A stretch of 48,053 nucleotides of DNA from Chitinophaga pinensis (lineage in GTDB: Bacteria > Bacteroidota > Bacteroidia > Chitinophagales > Chitinophagaceae): positions 1 through 48,053 of the forward strand of contig CAMBYG010000006.1 in NCBI GenBank assembly GCA_945872085.1. Reading direction: 5' to 3'. Position 1 is the stretch's first letter; every line of letters starts with the position of its first letter. Both the position numbers and the translations under genes were made by a program. This document shows positions 33,149 through 42,813 of the stretch, one piece after another. The notes under the pieces are model-generated. The model worked only from the letters and a program-made list of their open reading frames with translations, did not search any database and was not told the DNA's origin.

Positions 33149-35428
33149 ATGGCTAATATTATAAGAAAGGAAGATGCTTTGGAATACCACGCTAAAGGTA
33201 GACCAGGTAAAATAGAGGTGGTTTCAACGAAAGAAACAAAAACGCAACGCGATTTAGCTTTAGCTTATTCACCTGGTGTGGCAGAGCCCTGCATGGAAAT
33301 TCATGAAAATCCAGAAGATGTATATAAGTATACGGCGAAAGGTAATTTGGTTGGTGTTATATCCAATGGTACAGCTGTTTTAGGCCTTGGTGATATTGGT
33401 CCAGAAGCATCTAAACCGGTGATGGAAGGCAAGGGTATCTTATTTAAAATATTTGCAGATATCGACGTGTTTGATATTGAATTGAATACAAAAAATATTG
33501 ATGAATTTGTAAATACCGTTAAAATTCTAGAGCCTACATTTGGTGGTATCAACCTAGAAGACATTAAAGCGCCAGAGTGTTTTGAAATTGAAGAGCGATT
33601 AAAGAAGATAATGAATATACCGATCATGCACGACGATCAGCATGGAACGGCTATTATTTCTGGTGCAGCTTTGTTGAATGCTTTAGAATTAGTGGGTAAA
33701 AATATTGCGGATGTAAAATTTGTAATTAGCGGTGCCGGTGCATCTGCTATTTCTTGTTGTAAAATATATATTGCTCTAGGTGCTCAAGCTAAAAACATGT
33801 ATATGTTTGATAGCAAAGGTTTGATAACTGCAGATAGAGAAGAGCTTGACGAGCGTAAAATAATATTTGCCAAAGATTGCGCTAATATTAGTTTAGAAGA
33901 AGCATTTGTTGGTGCAGATGTATTTATTGGTTTATCTAAGGGCAATGTGGTTTCTAAAGAAATGGTGCAAGCCATGGCTGAAAATCCTATTGTATTTGCA
34001 TTAGCTAATCCAACTCCTGAAATTGCATATGAAGAAGCTATTGCTGCTCGACCAGATATTATCATGGCTACCGGTAGAAGCGATTATCCTAATCAAGTAA
34101 ATAATGTTCTAGGATTTCCATATATATTCAGAGGGGCCTTAGATGTGCGTGCTACCACTATTAATGAAGCAATGAAACTAGCAGCGGTGAAAGCCTTAGC
34201 AGAGCTCACTAAAAAGCCGGTGCCAGATATTGTTAATGTTGCTTACAATGAAAAAAGTTTACAATTTGGTCCTACCTATATTATACCAAAACCAATAGAT
34301 CCGAGATTATTAGTTACCGTGGCACCAGCGGTTGCAAAGGCTGCTATGGAAAGTGGCGTAGCCAAATATCCTATCAAAGATTGGGATGCTTATGAAAATG
34401 ATTTGTATAAGCGTTTAGGTGCTGATGATAATCTTTTACGTTATATCATCAACAAAGCTAAACAAGCACCTAAGCGAGTGATTTTTGCAGAAGCAGAGAA
34501 TTTAAAAATTCTTAAAGCTGCGCAGATTGTTAATGATGAAGGAATTGCTATTCCAATTTTATTAGGTAAAAAAGATAGAATAAATGCGCTAATAGAAGAG
34601 CATGGATTGCAATTAGAGCATATTCAAATCATAGATCCAAAATGCGATAGCATGGAAGATAAAAGATATGAATTTGGTCAACTATTTTTTGAAAAGCGAA
34701 AACGCAAAGGCTATAATTTATATGAAGCTAAAAAGGTAATGCGAGAGCGTGCTTATTTTGGCTCCATGATGTTGGCTAACGGTGAAGCAGACGCATTGAT
34801 ATCTGGTATTACTAGAAAATATCAAGATATGCTTCGCCCGGCACTTCATATCATTGGTATGAAGAAGGAAGTGAAAAGGGTAGCCGGCATGTACATGATG
34901 CTAACTAAAAAGGGTCCTATCTTTTTTGCAGATGCTTCTGTAAATTTCAATCCTACAGAAGATGAATTAGTGGATATTACGGTTTTGGCGGCAAGAGAAG
35001 TGGAGAATTTTAATGTAAAACCTCGAATAGCTATGCTTTCTTATTCTAATTTTGGAAGCAGTGATTCTGCTGAAGCAATTTTAGTAAGAAATGCAGTTGC
35101 CAAGTTAAAAGCAAATCATCCAGAACTCATTGTTGACGGTGAAATGCAAGCTAGTGTAGCATTCAATCAAGAGCTAATGAAAGAAAACTATCCATTTTCT
35201 GCATTAGTAAACGAACCGCCTAATGTATTTATATTCCCTAATTTATCTGCCGGTAATATCGCTTATAATTTATTGCAAGAAATTGGAGGTGCTGAAGCTA
35301 TTGGACCAATTTTATTAGGATTAAATAAACCAGTACATGTATTACAATTAGGTAGTACAGTACGTCAGATAGTGAATATGGTAGCTATTTCGGTTGTAGA
35401 AGCACAATTGAAAAGTTCTAAAAAATAA
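33149..35428 (+). CDS. maeB: NADP-dependent malic enzyme with phosphotransacetylase-like C-terminal domain
   Basis: 759 residues in two parts. The malic enzyme part (1 to about 425) has '[13 protein letters not shown]', '[23 protein letters not shown]', '[20 protein letters not shown]' and an NAD(P)-binding '[12 protein letters not shown]'. The second part resembles phosphate acetyltransferase ('[19 protein letters not shown]', '[16 protein letters not shown]') and is regulatory in other MaeB enzymes. The enzyme oxidises malate to pyruvate and CO2, supplying NADPH. The length and fusion are normal for the family. The flavoprotein gene starts four bases after its stop. Confidence 0.96.
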   Translation: MANIIRKEDALEYHAKGRPGKIEVVSTKETKTQRDLALAYSPGVAEPCMEIHENPEDVYKYTAKGNLVGVISNGTAVLGLGDIGPEASKPVMEGKGILFKIFADIDVFDIELNTKNIDEFVNTVKILEPTFGGINLEDIKAPECFEIEERLKKIMNIPIMHDDQHGTAIISGAALLNALELVGKNIADVKFVISGAGASAISCCKIYIALGAQAKNMYMFDSKGLITADREELDERKIIFAKDCANISLEEAFVGADVFIGLSKGNVVSKEMVQAMAENPIVFALANPTPEIAYEEAIAARPDIIMATGRSDYPNQVNNVLGFPYIFRGALDVRATTINEAMKLAAVKALAELTKKPVPDIVNVAYNEKSLQFGPTYIIPKPIDPRLLVTVAPAVAKAAMESGVAKYPIKDWDAYENDLYKRLGADDNLLRYIINKAKQAPKRVIFAEAENLKILKAAQIVNDEGIAIPILLGKKDRINALIEEHGLQLEHIQIIDPKCDSMEDKRYEFGQLFFEKRKRKGYNLYEAKKVMRERAYFGSMMLANGEADALISGITRKYQDMLRPALHIIGMKKEVKRVAGMYMMLTKKGPIFFADASVNFNPTEDELVDITVLAAREVENFNVKPRIAMLSYSNFGSSDSAEAILVRNAVAKLKANHPELIVDGEMQASVAFNQELMKENYPFSALVNEPPNVFIFPNLSAGNIAYNLLQEIGGAEAIGPILLGLNKPVHVLQLGSTVRQIVNMVAISVVEAQLKSSKK

Positions 35429-35432
35429 TTTT

Positions 35433-36647
35433 ATGAAAATAGCTATAGTAGGCGCTGGTGCTGCTGGTTGCTTTGCTGCAGCTAATCTTTCATTAAGCCC
35501 TGAAGATGAAGTAGTGCTGTTTGAAAAACAGCACAAACCTATGCAGAAAGTAAAAGCTTCTGGCGGAGGGCGTTGCAATGTGACGCATGCCCTTTTTGAA
35601 ATTCCTGCATTGGTGAAGAAATATCCTCGTGGAGCAAGTTTATTAAAAAAAACATTACATCATTTCTCTCCTAAAGACACTATCGCATGGTTTGAACAGA
35701 GAGGTGTGCTCTTAAAAGCAGAAGCCGATGGGCGCATGTTTCCCATTACCGATGATGCACAAACTATCATTGATTGTATTTGGAAAGCAATGACCCATAA
35801 TAAAGCCCATGTTAAGTATAATCATACATTAGAGACTATTGAGTTAAAAGAAGGTAAATGGCATTTGTTTTTTAAAAATGAGCAAGTATATATCGCTGAT
35901 AAAGTAGTATTGACAACCGGCGGTTTTCCTAAAGATGAACAATGGCAATGGTTGCGCAATTTAGGATTGGAAGTTATTGCACCGGTTCCTTCGCTCTTTA
36001 CCATCAATTTACCAAAACATCCTATTACTAAGTTAATGGGTTTGAGTGTGCCCAATGCCCAAGTAAAGTTAATGGGTACAAAAATTTGTGAACAAGGACC
36101 CGTATTAATAACGCATTGGGGATTGAGTGGACCTGCAGTTTTGCGAACTTCAGCTTGGGGGGCGCGTGAATTAGGCAATTTAAACTATGCCTGCAATGTG
36201 CAGATTAATTGGTTGGGCTCCATCAATGAACAGGACTGTCGATCTATTTTTCAAGATATGCGTACCCTTCAAGGAAAGCTAATGATTCAAAATAAAATTC
36301 CATTTGATGTACCTAAACGATTATGGCATTTTTTATTAGAGCAAGCTGGAATTATTAGTGAGGTGCGTTGGGCAGATGTCAAAGCAGCACCACTCAATAA
36401 ATTCATTCAATGTTTGTGTGCCTATACCGTTGCAATGCAAGGTAAGACTACCTTTAAAGAAGAATTTGTTACAGCCGGAGGTATTGCTATTGCTGAAGTG
36501 AATGCTGCAACAATGGAATCAAAAAAATTACCCAACTTATATTTTGCAGGAGAAATATTAGATGTTGATGGCATTACGGGTGGTTTTAACTTTCAGCATG
36601 CGTGGAGTAGTGCTTTTATTGCTGCAAAAGCACTTTCATCTATTTAA
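35433..36647 (+). CDS. NAD(P)/FAD-dependent oxidoreductase, HI0933/YhiN (BaiN-like) family
   Basis: A 404-residue flavoprotein beginning MKIAIVGAGAAGCFAAANL (FAD-binding Rossmann motif), then 'LFEKQHKPMQKVKASGGGRCNVTHA', a family hallmark, 'VLTTGGFP', and the C-terminal 'VTAGGIAIAEVN', 'LYFAGEILDVDGITGGFNFQHAWSSAF'. Members are widespread cytosolic flavoproteins; some relatives reduce bile-acid intermediates, but the substrate in most bacteria is unknown. It follows maeB by four bases, so probably shares its transcript. Its stop overlaps the convergent permease stop by four bases. Confidence 0.92.
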   Translation: MKIAIVGAGAAGCFAAANLSLSPEDEVVLFEKQHKPMQKVKASGGGRCNVTHALFEIPALVKKYPRGASLLKKTLHHFSPKDTIAWFEQRGVLLKAEADGRMFPITDDAQTIIDCIWKAMTHNKAHVKYNHTLETIELKEGKWHLFFKNEQVYIADKVVLTTGGFPKDEQWQWLRNLGLEVIAPVPSLFTINLPKHPITKLMGLSVPNAQVKLMGTKICEQGPVLITHWGLSGPAVLRTSAWGARELGNLNYACNVQINWLGSINEQDCRSIFQDMRTLQGKLMIQNKIPFDVPKRLWHFLLEQAGIISEVRWADVKAAPLNKFIQCLCAYTVAMQGKTTFKEEFVTAGGIAIAEVNAATMESKKLPNLYFAGEILDVDGITGGFNFQHAWSSAFIAAKALSSI

Positions 36648-37756
36648 TTTTGTTTCACATCCATCAGATCTCTTAGCGTATTGCCTAAGATGTGAAAAGC
36701 ATATACTAATAACATAATAGCAAATCCGGGCAGTAAAGCTAAAATAGCTTTATCAGTAATGATTAGATTATACTGTTCTTTAATCATCAATCCCCACGAA
36801 GATTGAGGGGCTTGAATGCCTATGCCTAGAAAGCTCAATCCAGCTTCTACTAATATTGCAGAAGCGAAATTACTAGCGGCCATTACTAAAATGATACTAC
36901 TGCAATTGGGCAATAAATGATGATACATTATTCGCCAATTTGACAAGCCAAGCGCTTTTGCTGCAGTTATGTAATCATTTTGTTTTAGGCTCATTACATG
37001 ACCTCTAATCAATCTTGCTGTGCTTACCCACATACTACAACCAATGGCTATAAACAATTGCCAAAAACCTTTACCAATACTGAGTGTGATTGCAAAAACT
37101 AATAGTAGTGTCGGAATAGACCAAATTATACTAATGATAAATTGAATAATCTTATCAATTGTTCCACCAAAATAACCCGCTAGCATACCAAATGTAATGC
37201 CTAATAATAAAGTAAGTACAACGCTTATGATACCAACGGCCAAACTAACCCTACTGCCTAATACTAATCGAGATAGGATATCTCGCCCATATTTGTCGGA
37301 GCCTAATAAATAGTGTATTGTTACTGTATGCTGATTTAAAATATAAGCTTGTTTATCTGTTGATCTTAAAGCCCACTTTGATGTAGGTAATATGGTTGAA
37401 TAATTTATTTTCAAGGTATCTTCAAGTGTGTCGTCTATGTAATGCACCAATAACAGTTCGTTTTCTGCGAAGCACAAATTATTATAAGGAATATAAGTCC
37501 ATTGTGCATCTTCGCCATACCAAAATTTACTTAATGCGGTTCGTTTTACTATATTTTTTTGTACAGGTATTTTGAAAACAGTTTTTGTAAACCCCGGAGC
37601 TTTCGCTCCTAATTCCAAAATCATGCTATTGGCATCTACTGTTTTGTCTGGAATAATAGCTTCAGCAAATAATGCTAATAACATCGTACAAGCTATCACT
37701 AATAAGGATAGCTTGCTTAATATAGATGCTTTATAGATTTGATTAATTATATGCAA
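36644..37756 (-). CDS. ABC transporter permease, oligopeptide/dipeptide type (OppC/DppC-like)
   Basis: A 370-residue membrane protein. One N-terminal helix (about 12-30), a periplasmic segment of about 120 residues, then 'HYLLGSDKYGRDILSRLVLGSRVSL' and a five-helix core with the ATPase-contacting EAA-like loop 'AAKALGLSNWRIMYHHLLPN' and 'GLSFLGIGIQAPQSSWG'. These are marks of the second permease of peptide importers. The start appears to be TTG at 37756, because an in-frame TAA lies three codons upstream. It stands alone: no OppA, OppB or ATPase gene is in the window. It starts six bases after the M28 peptidase stop, so the two are likely co-expressed. Confidence 0.88.
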   Translation of the reverse strand: MHIINQIYKASILSKLSLLVIACTMLLALFAEAIIPDKTVDANSMILELGAKAPGFTKTVFKIPVQKNIVKRTALSKFWYGEDAQWTYIPYNNLCFAENELLLVHYIDDTLEDTLKINYSTILPTSKWALRSTDKQAYILNQHTVTIHYLLGSDKYGRDILSRLVLGSRVSLAVGIISVVLTLLLGITFGMLAGYFGGTIDKIIQFIISIIWSIPTLLLVFAITLSIGKGFWQLFIAIGCSMWVSTARLIRGHVMSLKQNDYITAAKALGLSNWRIMYHHLLPNCSSIILVMAASNFASAILVEAGLSFLGIGIQAPQSSWGLMIKEQYNLIITDKAILALLPGFAIMLLVYAFHILGNTLRDLMDVKQN

Positions 37757-37762
37757 GATGCT

Positions 37763-39124
37763 TTATTTAAATAAATGCTGGTCTACCATATAGATAAAGG
37801 CTGTCATGGCAAATGCCCCCATTTTAAGCTCACGGTGACTTACTTCTTCAAAAACATCCTTGTTGGTATGATGTACATCAAAATATCGTTGTGGGTCGGG
37901 TAGTAGTCCAGCAAGCGGTGTATTTAGTTTTTTTAGTGGACTAATATCAGCGCCCCCTTCTTCTTTGTCGAAATCATAAATGTTATAGGGCTCGAATAAA
38001 GGTTTCCAAGATTTGCAAATGGCTTTTAGTGAATCGTTCATTTCAAATCCAATGCCTCTTGGAGAGAAACCACCTGCATCACTTTCCATTGCAAAAATAG
38101 CTTGTTCTTTTCTGGCAACTAATGAATCGGCATAAGCATTGCCACCTCTTAAGCCATTCTCTTCATTCATGAATAATACAGCTCTGATGGTATGTAAGGG
38201 TTTAATATGCTGCTGCTTTAGTGTTCTTATAACTTCAATGCTTTGTACACATCCGGCGCCGTCATCGTGAGCCCCTTCGCCTACATCCCAAGAGTCTAGG
38301 TGGCCTCCAAAGGTTATTATTTGTTTAGGATAGGTAGTTCCTTTTAGTTCTCCAATAACATTATAAGAAAGAACAGTATCTACTATTTTACAATTAGAAA
38401 TGAGTTTGGCCTCTACACTTCGTTTTGCCAATTCTTTTTCTAATCTATCGGCTGTTTCGTTGCCAATAGCAATAGCAGGTATAGCTTTTGCATTTCTATA
38501 ACCCATAGCTCCTGTATGCGGATAGTCGTCAGCGCCCGTAGATATAGAACGAATAATAACAGCAGCCGCTTGTTTTTCAGAAGCCATGCTCGGACTTTTC
38601 CATCGGTATTGCCCAGCATCGCCATAGCCTTCAAAAGTGTTTACTAAATCTTGTTTAAATTTATAATTGAAGAAAACTATTGCGCCCTTAATACGAGTAC
38701 TGTCCAATTGTTCAAATTCTGCAAAATTGTGCACCATGATGATTTTAGCATGAAGCAATTTCCCATTCGTACCTTGAGAATTTCCTAAGGATAACATTGG
38801 AACTGTTTCAAATTTATTGGTAGCAAACTCTAATTGTAATTGTTCCTTGCCTCTTACCCAATGCGGCACTAAAACCGGTTGTAAATAGGCCGTATCAGCT
38901 CCTGCTTCTTTCATTTTATTCAATCCCCAGGCCACCGCTTTTGCAGCTGCAGGAGATCCCGATAGACGATTGCCTATACCTTTGCAGAGTTCTTTTAGAT
39001 CGGAGTAGCACTTGCCATTCCATAGAATTTCGCTGGAAAATTGTTTGAATTGAAGGGCGTCTTGTTGGGCCCATGTAGCCGGAACAACGAATAGGGATAG
39101 TATGATGATTTTTATTGCTTTCAT
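37763..39124 (-). CDS. M28 family peptidase, carboxypeptidase Q-like, exported
   Basis: 453 residues with a signal peptide (MKAIKIIILSLFVVPATWAQ). It has a PA-like insert ('IKGAIVFFNYKF...AAAVIIRSISTG') and the M28 two-zinc site: 'ITFGGHLDSWD', 'GAHDDGAG', 'FMNEENGLRGG', 'ESDAGG' and a final 'HHTNKDVFEEV'. The composition resembles plasma glutamate carboxypeptidase (carboxypeptidase Q), which hydrolyses dipeptides. A periplasmic or outer-membrane-facing role in peptide use is likely, in keeping with the adjacent peptide permease. The frame runs to 39226, but the signal peptide fixes the start at the ATG at 39124. Confidence 0.9.
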   Translation of the reverse strand: MKAIKIIILSLFVVPATWAQQDALQFKQFSSEILWNGKCYSDLKELCKGIGNRLSGSPAAAKAVAWGLNKMKEAGADTAYLQPVLVPHWVRGKEQLQLEFATNKFETVPMLSLGNSQGTNGKLLHAKIIMVHNFAEFEQLDSTRIKGAIVFFNYKFKQDLVNTFEGYGDAGQYRWKSPSMASEKQAAAVIIRSISTGADDYPHTGAMGYRNAKAIPAIAIGNETADRLEKELAKRSVEAKLISNCKIVDTVLSYNVIGELKGTTYPKQIITFGGHLDSWDVGEGAHDDGAGCVQSIEVIRTLKQQHIKPLHTIRAVLFMNEENGLRGGNAYADSLVARKEQAIFAMESDAGGFSPRGIGFEMNDSLKAICKSWKPLFEPYNIYDFDKEEGGADISPLKKLNTPLAGLLPDPQRYFDVHHTNKDVFEEVSHRELKMGAFAMTAFIYMVDQHLFK

Positions 39125-39195
39125 ATCTATAAAAATAGGAAATACCTTTTGAATTCTCTGTACGCTATTACTAATTTTAATTAAGCTAATTAGTG

Positions 39196-39203
39196 TAACT
39201 TTG
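39196..39203 (+). promoter_or_regulatory. Bacteroidota -7 element for bshA
   Basis: TAACTTTG on the plus strand, about 20 bases of leader before the TTG at 39227. Confidence 0.6.
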
Positions 39204-39226
39204 TATCCACATAAAATTTGACTCAT

Positions 39227-40360
39227 TTGAAAATTGGAATTGTTTGCTATCCTACATTTGGAGGAAGCGGAGTATTGGCTACAGAATTAGGAATGGCGTT
39301 AAGCCAGAAAGGACATGAAATTCATTTTATTACCTATCAGCAACCTGTTCGATTGCATTTTCACCCCAATATCTACTATCATGAGGTAAGTGTGCCAACC
39401 TATCCTTTGTTTGATTTTCCTCCCTATGAGACAGCTTTAACCAGCACATTAGTAAATGTCATTACCAATAACAATTTGGATCTATTGCATGTGCATTATG
39501 CCATTCCTCATGCATCTGCTGCTTACTTTGCGCGTCAAATTCTAAAAAAATCGGGTAGGGATATTCCTTATATTACTACACTCCACGGAACGGATATTAC
39601 TTTGGTGGGTAGAGACCAAACCTATGCACCTGTGGTAGCTTTTTCCATCAATGAGTCCGATGCTATTACCGCCGTATCGCATAATTTAAAAGAGGAAACG
39701 ATGACTTCTTTTCCTATAGAGAAAGATATTCATGTCATTCATAATTTTATTGATATCAATCGTTTTTATCAAAGCGACAAAGATCACTTTAAGAAAATGT
39801 TGGCCCCAAATGGAGAACGTATTTTAGCGCATGTATCCAATTTTAGAAAAGTAAAACGCGTAGAAGATGTTATTCATATTTTTCAGAAAGTACGTGAAAA
39901 AATGCCTTGTAAATTATTGATGATTGGAGATGGCCCAGAACGACCAAATGCTGAAGAATTGAGTAGAAGTTTAGAAGTGTGTAATGACATTCGATTTTTG
40001 GGCAAGCAAGAGCAAATGGATGAGATATTAAGTATTTCTGATTTGTTTTTACTTACCTCTTCCTATGAAAGCTTTGGATTGTCGGCTTTAGAAGCAATGT
40101 CTTGCGGCGTGCCCGTAATTTCTACCAATGCAGGTGGATTAGGAGAGATAAATGTACATGGTTATACAGGTTACTTAAGCAATGTTGCCGACGTAGAAGA
40201 TATGGCTCAGCATGCTATTTCTATTTTAGAGAATGAGCAAATATTGAATCAGTTTAAAACACAAGCCAAGACGCATGCTATGAAATTTGAAAAGCAACAC
40301 ATTATTCCTCAGTATGAGCAATTATATAATGAGGTCGTTCAAAATTATAAAAAGGCTTAA
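39227..40360 (+). CDS. bshA: N-acetyl-alpha-D-glucosaminyl L-malate synthase
   Basis: A 377-residue GT4 glycosyltransferase with the BshA start KIGIVCYPTFGGSGVLATELG, 'LHVHYAIPHASAAYFARQIL', 'TTLHGTDITLVG', 'VIHNFIDINRFY' and 'SSYESFGLSALEAMSCGVPVISTNAGG' (nucleotide-sugar site). It joins GlcNAc from UDP-GlcNAc to L-malate, the first step to bacillithiol, the low-molecular-weight thiol of many Bacteroidota. The start is a TTG: either 39227 (giving MKIGIVCYP, the usual family N-terminus) or 39218. bshB and bshC are not in the window. Its stop overlaps the convergent AhpD-like stop. Confidence 0.95.
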   Translation: MKIGIVCYPTFGGSGVLATELGMALSQKGHEIHFITYQQPVRLHFHPNIYYHEVSVPTYPLFDFPPYETALTSTLVNVITNNNLDLLHVHYAIPHASAAYFARQILKKSGRDIPYITTLHGTDITLVGRDQTYAPVVAFSINESDAITAVSHNLKEETMTSFPIEKDIHVIHNFIDINRFYQSDKDHFKKMLAPNGERILAHVSNFRKVKRVEDVIHIFQKVREKMPCKLLMIGDGPERPNAEELSRSLEVCNDIRFLGKQEQMDEILSISDLFLLTSSYESFGLSALEAMSCGVPVISTNAGGLGEINVHGYTGYLSNVADVEDMAQHAISILENEQILNQFKTQAKTHAMKFEKQHIIPQYEQLYNEVVQNYKKA

Positions 40361-40707
40361 TGATTTTCGCTTATTAATTCTTCCCAATACTCAGCTGCTC
40401 TTCTAGTATGCGGTATCACAATACTGCCGCCAACAATATTGGCTAAAGCAAAGACTTCATACATTTCTTCTGTAGTAGTGCCTACCTCGTGGCATTTGCC
40501 AAGATGATATTTGATACAGTCATCACATCGCAAAACCATACTTGCTACTAAGCCTAATAATTCCTTTGTTTTTACAGAAAGTGCTCCTTCTGCATAGGTA
40601 TGTTGATCTAGATTAAATAAACGATTAATAACTTTATTTTGTTTCTCTAAAATGACTTCGTTCATTTTGCTTCTATATGCATTAAAAGCATCTACTTGTT
40701 TGCCCAT
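40357..40707 (-). CDS. Carboxymuconolactone decarboxylase family (AhpD-like) protein
   Basis: A 116-residue all-helical protein with the AhpD-type redox motif C61-x-x-C64 and His68 in 'LRCDDCIKYHLGKCHEVG', followed by 'EEMYEVFALANIVGGSIVIPH'. Such proteins have alkylhydroperoxidase-like disulfide reductase activity or unknown roles. It is convergent with bshA (four-base overlap) and divergent from the amino-acid permease. Given the neighbouring bacillithiol gene, a redox role is plausible but not shown. Confidence 0.88.
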   Translation of the reverse strand: MGKQVDAFNAYRSKMNEVILEKQNKVINRLFNLDQHTYAEGALSVKTKELLGLVASMVLRCDDCIKYHLGKCHEVGTTTEEMYEVFALANIVGGSIVIPHTRRAAEYWEELISENH

Positions 40708-40779
40708 AAATTGTTTTTTAGATTTTAAAATTAAAATAATAATTTACAAAAGCTTATATTTAAATTGAAATTTTAAAAG

Positions 40780-42426
40780 ATGTTGTCGAAACTTACAAGG
40801 AAAAAATCCATATTGTCTTTACAAAATGATATTGCTTCAGCTACACAAGAGGGTGGTTTAAACGATCAAAAAAGAGTACTCAATGTACGGGATTTAACAT
40901 TGATGGGTATTGCAGCTGTTATTGGTGCGGGTATTTTTAGTACTATTGGTAAAGCATCTTTTGATGGAGGCCCAGGTGTTATTTTTCTATTTGTAATTAC
41001 TGCTATAACTTGCGGATTCACCGCCTTGTGTTATGCAGAATTTGCAGCGCGTATTCCTGTTTCGGGTAGTGCTTATACTTATTCCTATGTAGCTTTTGGC
41101 GAATTGGTTGCTTGGATTATTGGTTGGGCCTTAATATTAGAATATGCAATTGGCAATATTGTGGTTGCTATTTCTTGGAGTGGTTATTTTACTAATGTGC
41201 TCTCTGCACTTGGAATTTATTTGCCTACCTGGTTGGTTACCGATCCTAAAACAGCCCATGATGTTTATTTGCAAGTAGCGCAATCGCATGGAGATACGAG
41301 TACTTTAGCTTGGACGATGGCTCCACATTTGGGTAATTTAAAACTGATATTCAATCTTCCTGCATTTTTAATTGTATGTTTTATTTCGGTATTGGCCTAC
41401 ATAGGCATTAAAGAAAGTAAACGGAGCGCCAATGCTATGGTTATCGTAAAACTCTTGGTGCTTTTATTAGTTGTGGTTGTTGGGTATTTTTATATCAATA
41501 CCGATAATTATACGCCCTTTTTTCCTAATCATTTTTCTGGTGTATTAAAAGGAGTGTCTGCTGTTTTCTATGCTTATATTGGCTTTGATGCTATTTCTAC
41601 TACCGCCGAAGAGTGTAAGAATCCACAACGAGATTTGCCCAGAGGGATGTTGTATTCCTTATTAATTTGTACGGTAATTTATATTATTACTGCTTTAGTA
41701 ATTACAGGCATGGTTCCTTATTCTAAGTTTGAACATGTAACTGATCCACTTGCCTTTGTATTTAATTATGTGGGACAAGAAAAGTTAGGAAAGTTTATTT
41801 CCTTTAGTGCTGTTGTGGCGGCTACGAGTGTATTGTTGGTCTTTCAAATTGGTCAGCCACGAATATGGATGAGCATGAGTAGAGATGGTTTGTTGCCAAA
41901 AGCCTTTTCTAAAATGCATAAAAAATTCAAGACACCCTATATCGCTACTATTATTGCTGGAGCATTTGTAGCTATCCCTTCTTTATTCATTAATATTGAT
42001 ATTGTAACAGACCTTACCAGTATAGGCACTTTGTTTGCATTCGTTATTGTATGTGCTGGTGTACTTACTTTAGCGCCTGCACTCCCAGATCAGCGATTTA
42101 AATTGCCTTATATCAATGGGCGGTTCATTTTGCCCATATTATTATGTTTGTTTATTGGTGTATTTAACGTACGAATTGGGCAGGCATTACCTGCTAATGA
42201 TTGGCTGTTTTTAATGTTTTTAGTTTCAGCAATTATTATAACTGCATTTACAATTGTAAAGCAATGGTCGCTTATACCTATTCTAGGTTTATTATGCTGT
42301 ATGTATTTAATGATAGAAATTCCAGTCAATAGCTGGAAAGTATTCATAGTTTGGATGTTGATTGGCTTGACGATTTACTTTTTCTATGGGTATAACAAAA
42401 GTAAATTGAATAAACTAAACAAATAA
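40780..42426 (+). CDS. APC family amino-acid permease (cationic amino-acid transporter type)
   Basis: A 548-residue membrane protein with about 12-14 helices. The first helix has the substrate-binding 'GIAAVIGAGIFSTIGKASF', followed by 'AEFAARIPVSGSAYTYSYVAFGELVAWIIGWALILEYAIGN'. 'FYAYIGFDAISTTAEECKNPQRDLPRGM' on the sixth helix and 'PRIWMSMSRDGLLPKAFSKMHKKFKTPY' are marks of the CAT/YfnA group. It probably takes up amino acids by proton symport; the substrate is not assigned. The nearest promoter-like string (TATATTTA, 40755-40762) is imperfect. Its stop abuts that of the converging split lipoprotein gene. Confidence 0.92.
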   Translation: MLSKLTRKKSILSLQNDIASATQEGGLNDQKRVLNVRDLTLMGIAAVIGAGIFSTIGKASFDGGPGVIFLFVITAITCGFTALCYAEFAARIPVSGSAYTYSYVAFGELVAWIIGWALILEYAIGNIVVAISWSGYFTNVLSALGIYLPTWLVTDPKTAHDVYLQVAQSHGDTSTLAWTMAPHLGNLKLIFNLPAFLIVCFISVLAYIGIKESKRSANAMVIVKLLVLLLVVVVGYFYINTDNYTPFFPNHFSGVLKGVSAVFYAYIGFDAISTTAEECKNPQRDLPRGMLYSLLICTVIYIITALVITGMVPYSKFEHVTDPLAFVFNYVGQEKLGKFISFSAVVAATSVLLVFQIGQPRIWMSMSRDGLLPKAFSKMHKKFKTPYIATIIAGAFVAIPSLFINIDIVTDLTSIGTLFAFVIVCAGVLTLAPALPDQRFKLPYINGRFILPILLCLFIGVFNVRIGQALPANDWLFLMFLVSAIIITAFTIVKQWSLIPILGLLCCMYLMIEIPVNSWKVFIVWMLIGLTIYFFYGYNKSKLNKLNK

Positions 42427-42813
42427 CTATTTATAGCTATTATAGAAGGAGCTCAATCTATTGGTTAATTGACTGTATATAGGTTTAGTGAATTCTATAA
42501 ATAAATCTTGTGGTGCAGGTGGCATTAACTCTCGTCCTTGTGTTAAGGATAATTGTTCTTTTGTTAGCGCTCTGCTATCTCCGTTATAATTTCCCCATTT
42601 ACACATCCATACATAAGTCCCTGGTACTTTTTCAGTAAGCATAATTGTTTTTGTAATAGGAGAAGAAATACTAAGATTCATAATACCAGAAGAGCTTACT
42701 GTTTTCTCGAAACTACGAACAGATGCTTTTATAGATCCATACACACTTTGTTCTTTCCCGTTTGCATTGGTGGTGCCAATAATAACGGAATCTTTTTTGT
42801 ATTCTTGATTATT
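42427..42813 (-). pseudogene. Detached 3' part of the TPR lipoprotein gene, downstream of an in-frame TAA
   Basis: 128 codons stay open in exactly the same frame after the TAA at 42814-42816, ending at TAG 42427-42429. The first residues after the stop are NNQEYKKDSVIIG and the end is 'LMPPAPQDLFIEFTKPIYSQLTNRLSSFYNSYK'. The stretch 'PGTYVWMCKWGNYNGDSRALTKEQL' reads like a conserved domain, and from memory intact relatives continue straight through this point. The only internal starts are a GTG at 42744 and later codons, with no ribosome-binding context, so independent translation is doubtful. The frame has no other damage, so the stop is either very recent, read through, or a base-calling error. 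Confidence 0.75.

Noticed and set aside
40755-40762. TATATTTA before the APC permease, and similar TAnnTTTA strings at 19252, 31743, 39130 and 47977, as promoters
   Set aside because: Each departs from TAnnTTTG at the last base, and such strings are common by chance in AT-rich DNA. They are mentioned under the genes only.
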